A stretch of DNA of 64,000 nucleotides, from assembly GCA_905221605.1 (NCBI GenBank), contig CAJNDS010002184.1:396501-460500 (forward strand), read 5' to 3'. Under the pieces are notes generated by a model that was not told the origin of the DNA, did no database searches, and saw only the letters and a program-made list of their open reading frames with translations. The translations under genes and the position numbers were made by a program. The first letter of the stretch is position 1, and every line of letters begins with the position of its first letter. Below, piece after piece: positions 63,056 through 64,000 of the stretch. Origin of the DNA: Symbiodinium natans (Eukaryota; Sar; Dinophyceae; Suessiales; Symbiodiniaceae).

Positions 63056-64000
63056 ATAGGGTTTAGGGTTTAGGGTTTAGGAAATGAGCGACGAGTGCGG
63101 AAAAGCGGGGCTGCAGATTGTCATGGTCCATGGTGCTGTTTCACCTCGCCAAAGGATGAAAACAAAAGCATCATCTCACAAACACGAAAGAAATTTAAAG
63201 CCTCTAATACAGGTTCAAGTCTCAGTGGTCTGTAGACAAAAAGCCAGTTGGAAACATAAGACGGGTCTGAAAAAATGACACACGTGAACCAACAACAAGG
63301 CTGTGAAGGAAGTGGAAAGTCAACAGTACCAGCAATTCACACATCTTTGCGGTCGGCCAAGAAGCCTAGAAACATTCGACTTTAAAGGCCCCTAAGGCGG
63401 TCGATTAAACCCTAAACAGCCTAAACCCAAGGCCGAACAAAATGTCGACACCTACCTTGGGGAAAATGAGAGTAGCTCGAGGCTTCTAACGACAGGGCCC
63501 GGCGATGTGAAGTCCATGAACATTGGTTTAGGGTTTAGGGTTTAGGGTTTAGGGTTTAGGGTTTAGGGTTTAGGGTTTGGGGTTTAGGGTTTAGGGTTTA
63601 GGGGCCGGGGTTCCCAAGCATAAGTACCCTAGAAAAAAACAGAGTGCGCTTTTTGGCTTCAAGTGGCTTCGAAGGGAACCGAAAGAATGAGAGCCTACTC
63701 TGGATCCTGGATGAATGCTGTTTAAGGGGTTTTAAGGTTTTGCTTGTTGGGATTATGGGGCTTTTCGGGTTTTGAGGGTTTATAGGGATTTTATAGGTTC
63801 CATGGGGTTTACAGGGTTTATCGGGTTTGTAGGTTTAGCCCGGCTCTACCCCCCCAACCGCGCAATACGGCGTCATGCAGTTCCCACTTGCACCTCCAGT
63901 ACCTGGAGCATCCGTGGGGCCAGCCTTGAAAACCATGAGTTACCCTACTACCCCCCTTTATACTACCACCCCCTAGGTTCCCCCCATAATTAAGGCTATT
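63056..64000. other. Flank upstream of unit 3
   Basis: TTTAGGG array at 63526-63603. A CTAG-like inverted-repeat remnant lies at about 63625-63710, and a C-rich hairpin element starting near 63937 is cut by the window end. No exon seen. Confidence 0.5.

Overview
Organism. The window looks like dinoflagellate nuclear DNA, most likely a Symbiodiniaceae-like or other core dinoflagellate. The evidence is: interstitial TTTAGGG/CCCTAAA repeats throughout; very short exons with GA, GC and GT donors and an AG|G acceptor style; a ubiquitin-like plus ankyrin gene of a type I associate with Symbiodinium; a probable relict of the dinoflagellate spliced leader (TTTGGCTCAAG) at two paralogous 5' ends; and a large Ty1/copia element. 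I saw no bacterial operons, rRNA, tRNA or CRISPR. Most long open frames outside the copia element are telomeric-repeat translations. The real host coding sequence is in exons of 40-170 nt, found here by translation, splice joins and paralogue comparison. Every host exon I could assign reads on the minus strand.

Layout. 1200-4968: a minus-strand ubiquitin-like/ankyrin gene, 11 exons, with phase continuous from exon 3 to the stop. 5.8-9.9 kb: scattered minus-strand exons of an unidentified partly coiled-coil protein. 12296-16403: a minus-strand phytanoyl-CoA dioxygenase (PhyH)-like gene, 11 exons joined in phase, C-terminal end not found. 16.5-20.3 kb: a few unassigned exons and short inverted-repeat elements. 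20.5-63.1 kb: a diverged segment present in three direct copies (about 20.5-27.3, 27.4-36.7 and 42.6-63.1 kb), probably a minus-strand multi-exon gene of unknown function. A different unidentified minus-strand gene lies between copies two and three (37.2-40.3 kb). Copy three is interrupted by a complete Ty1/copia-like retrotransposon at 44874-55817. Its LTRs are 289 bp and identical by my reading, its 5-bp target duplication is tgttt, a primer-binding site abuts the 5' LTR, and it has two long ORFs of 1250 and 2226 codons.

Main points. (1) Introns are bracketed by telomeric repeats of opposite sense: in coding orientation an intron tends to start near TTTAGGG and end near CCCTAAA, so exons sit between inverted arrays. 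(2) Many donor and acceptor junctions share a 3-5 bp direct repeat, as expected if introns arose as insertions (introners); several free-standing short elements show terminal inverted repeats and target duplications. (3) Comparing paralogues shows a block of telomeric repeats inserted inside a conserved coding exon. (4) The copia polyprotein carries a 2-oxoglutarate/Fe(II) oxygenase-like domain and one, perhaps two, cytosine-methyltransferase-like domains ahead of integrase, reverse transcriptase and RNase H.

Limits. Exon edges rest on reading-frame continuity and were not checked against transcripts. Host protein identities come from motif recognition, without database searches.
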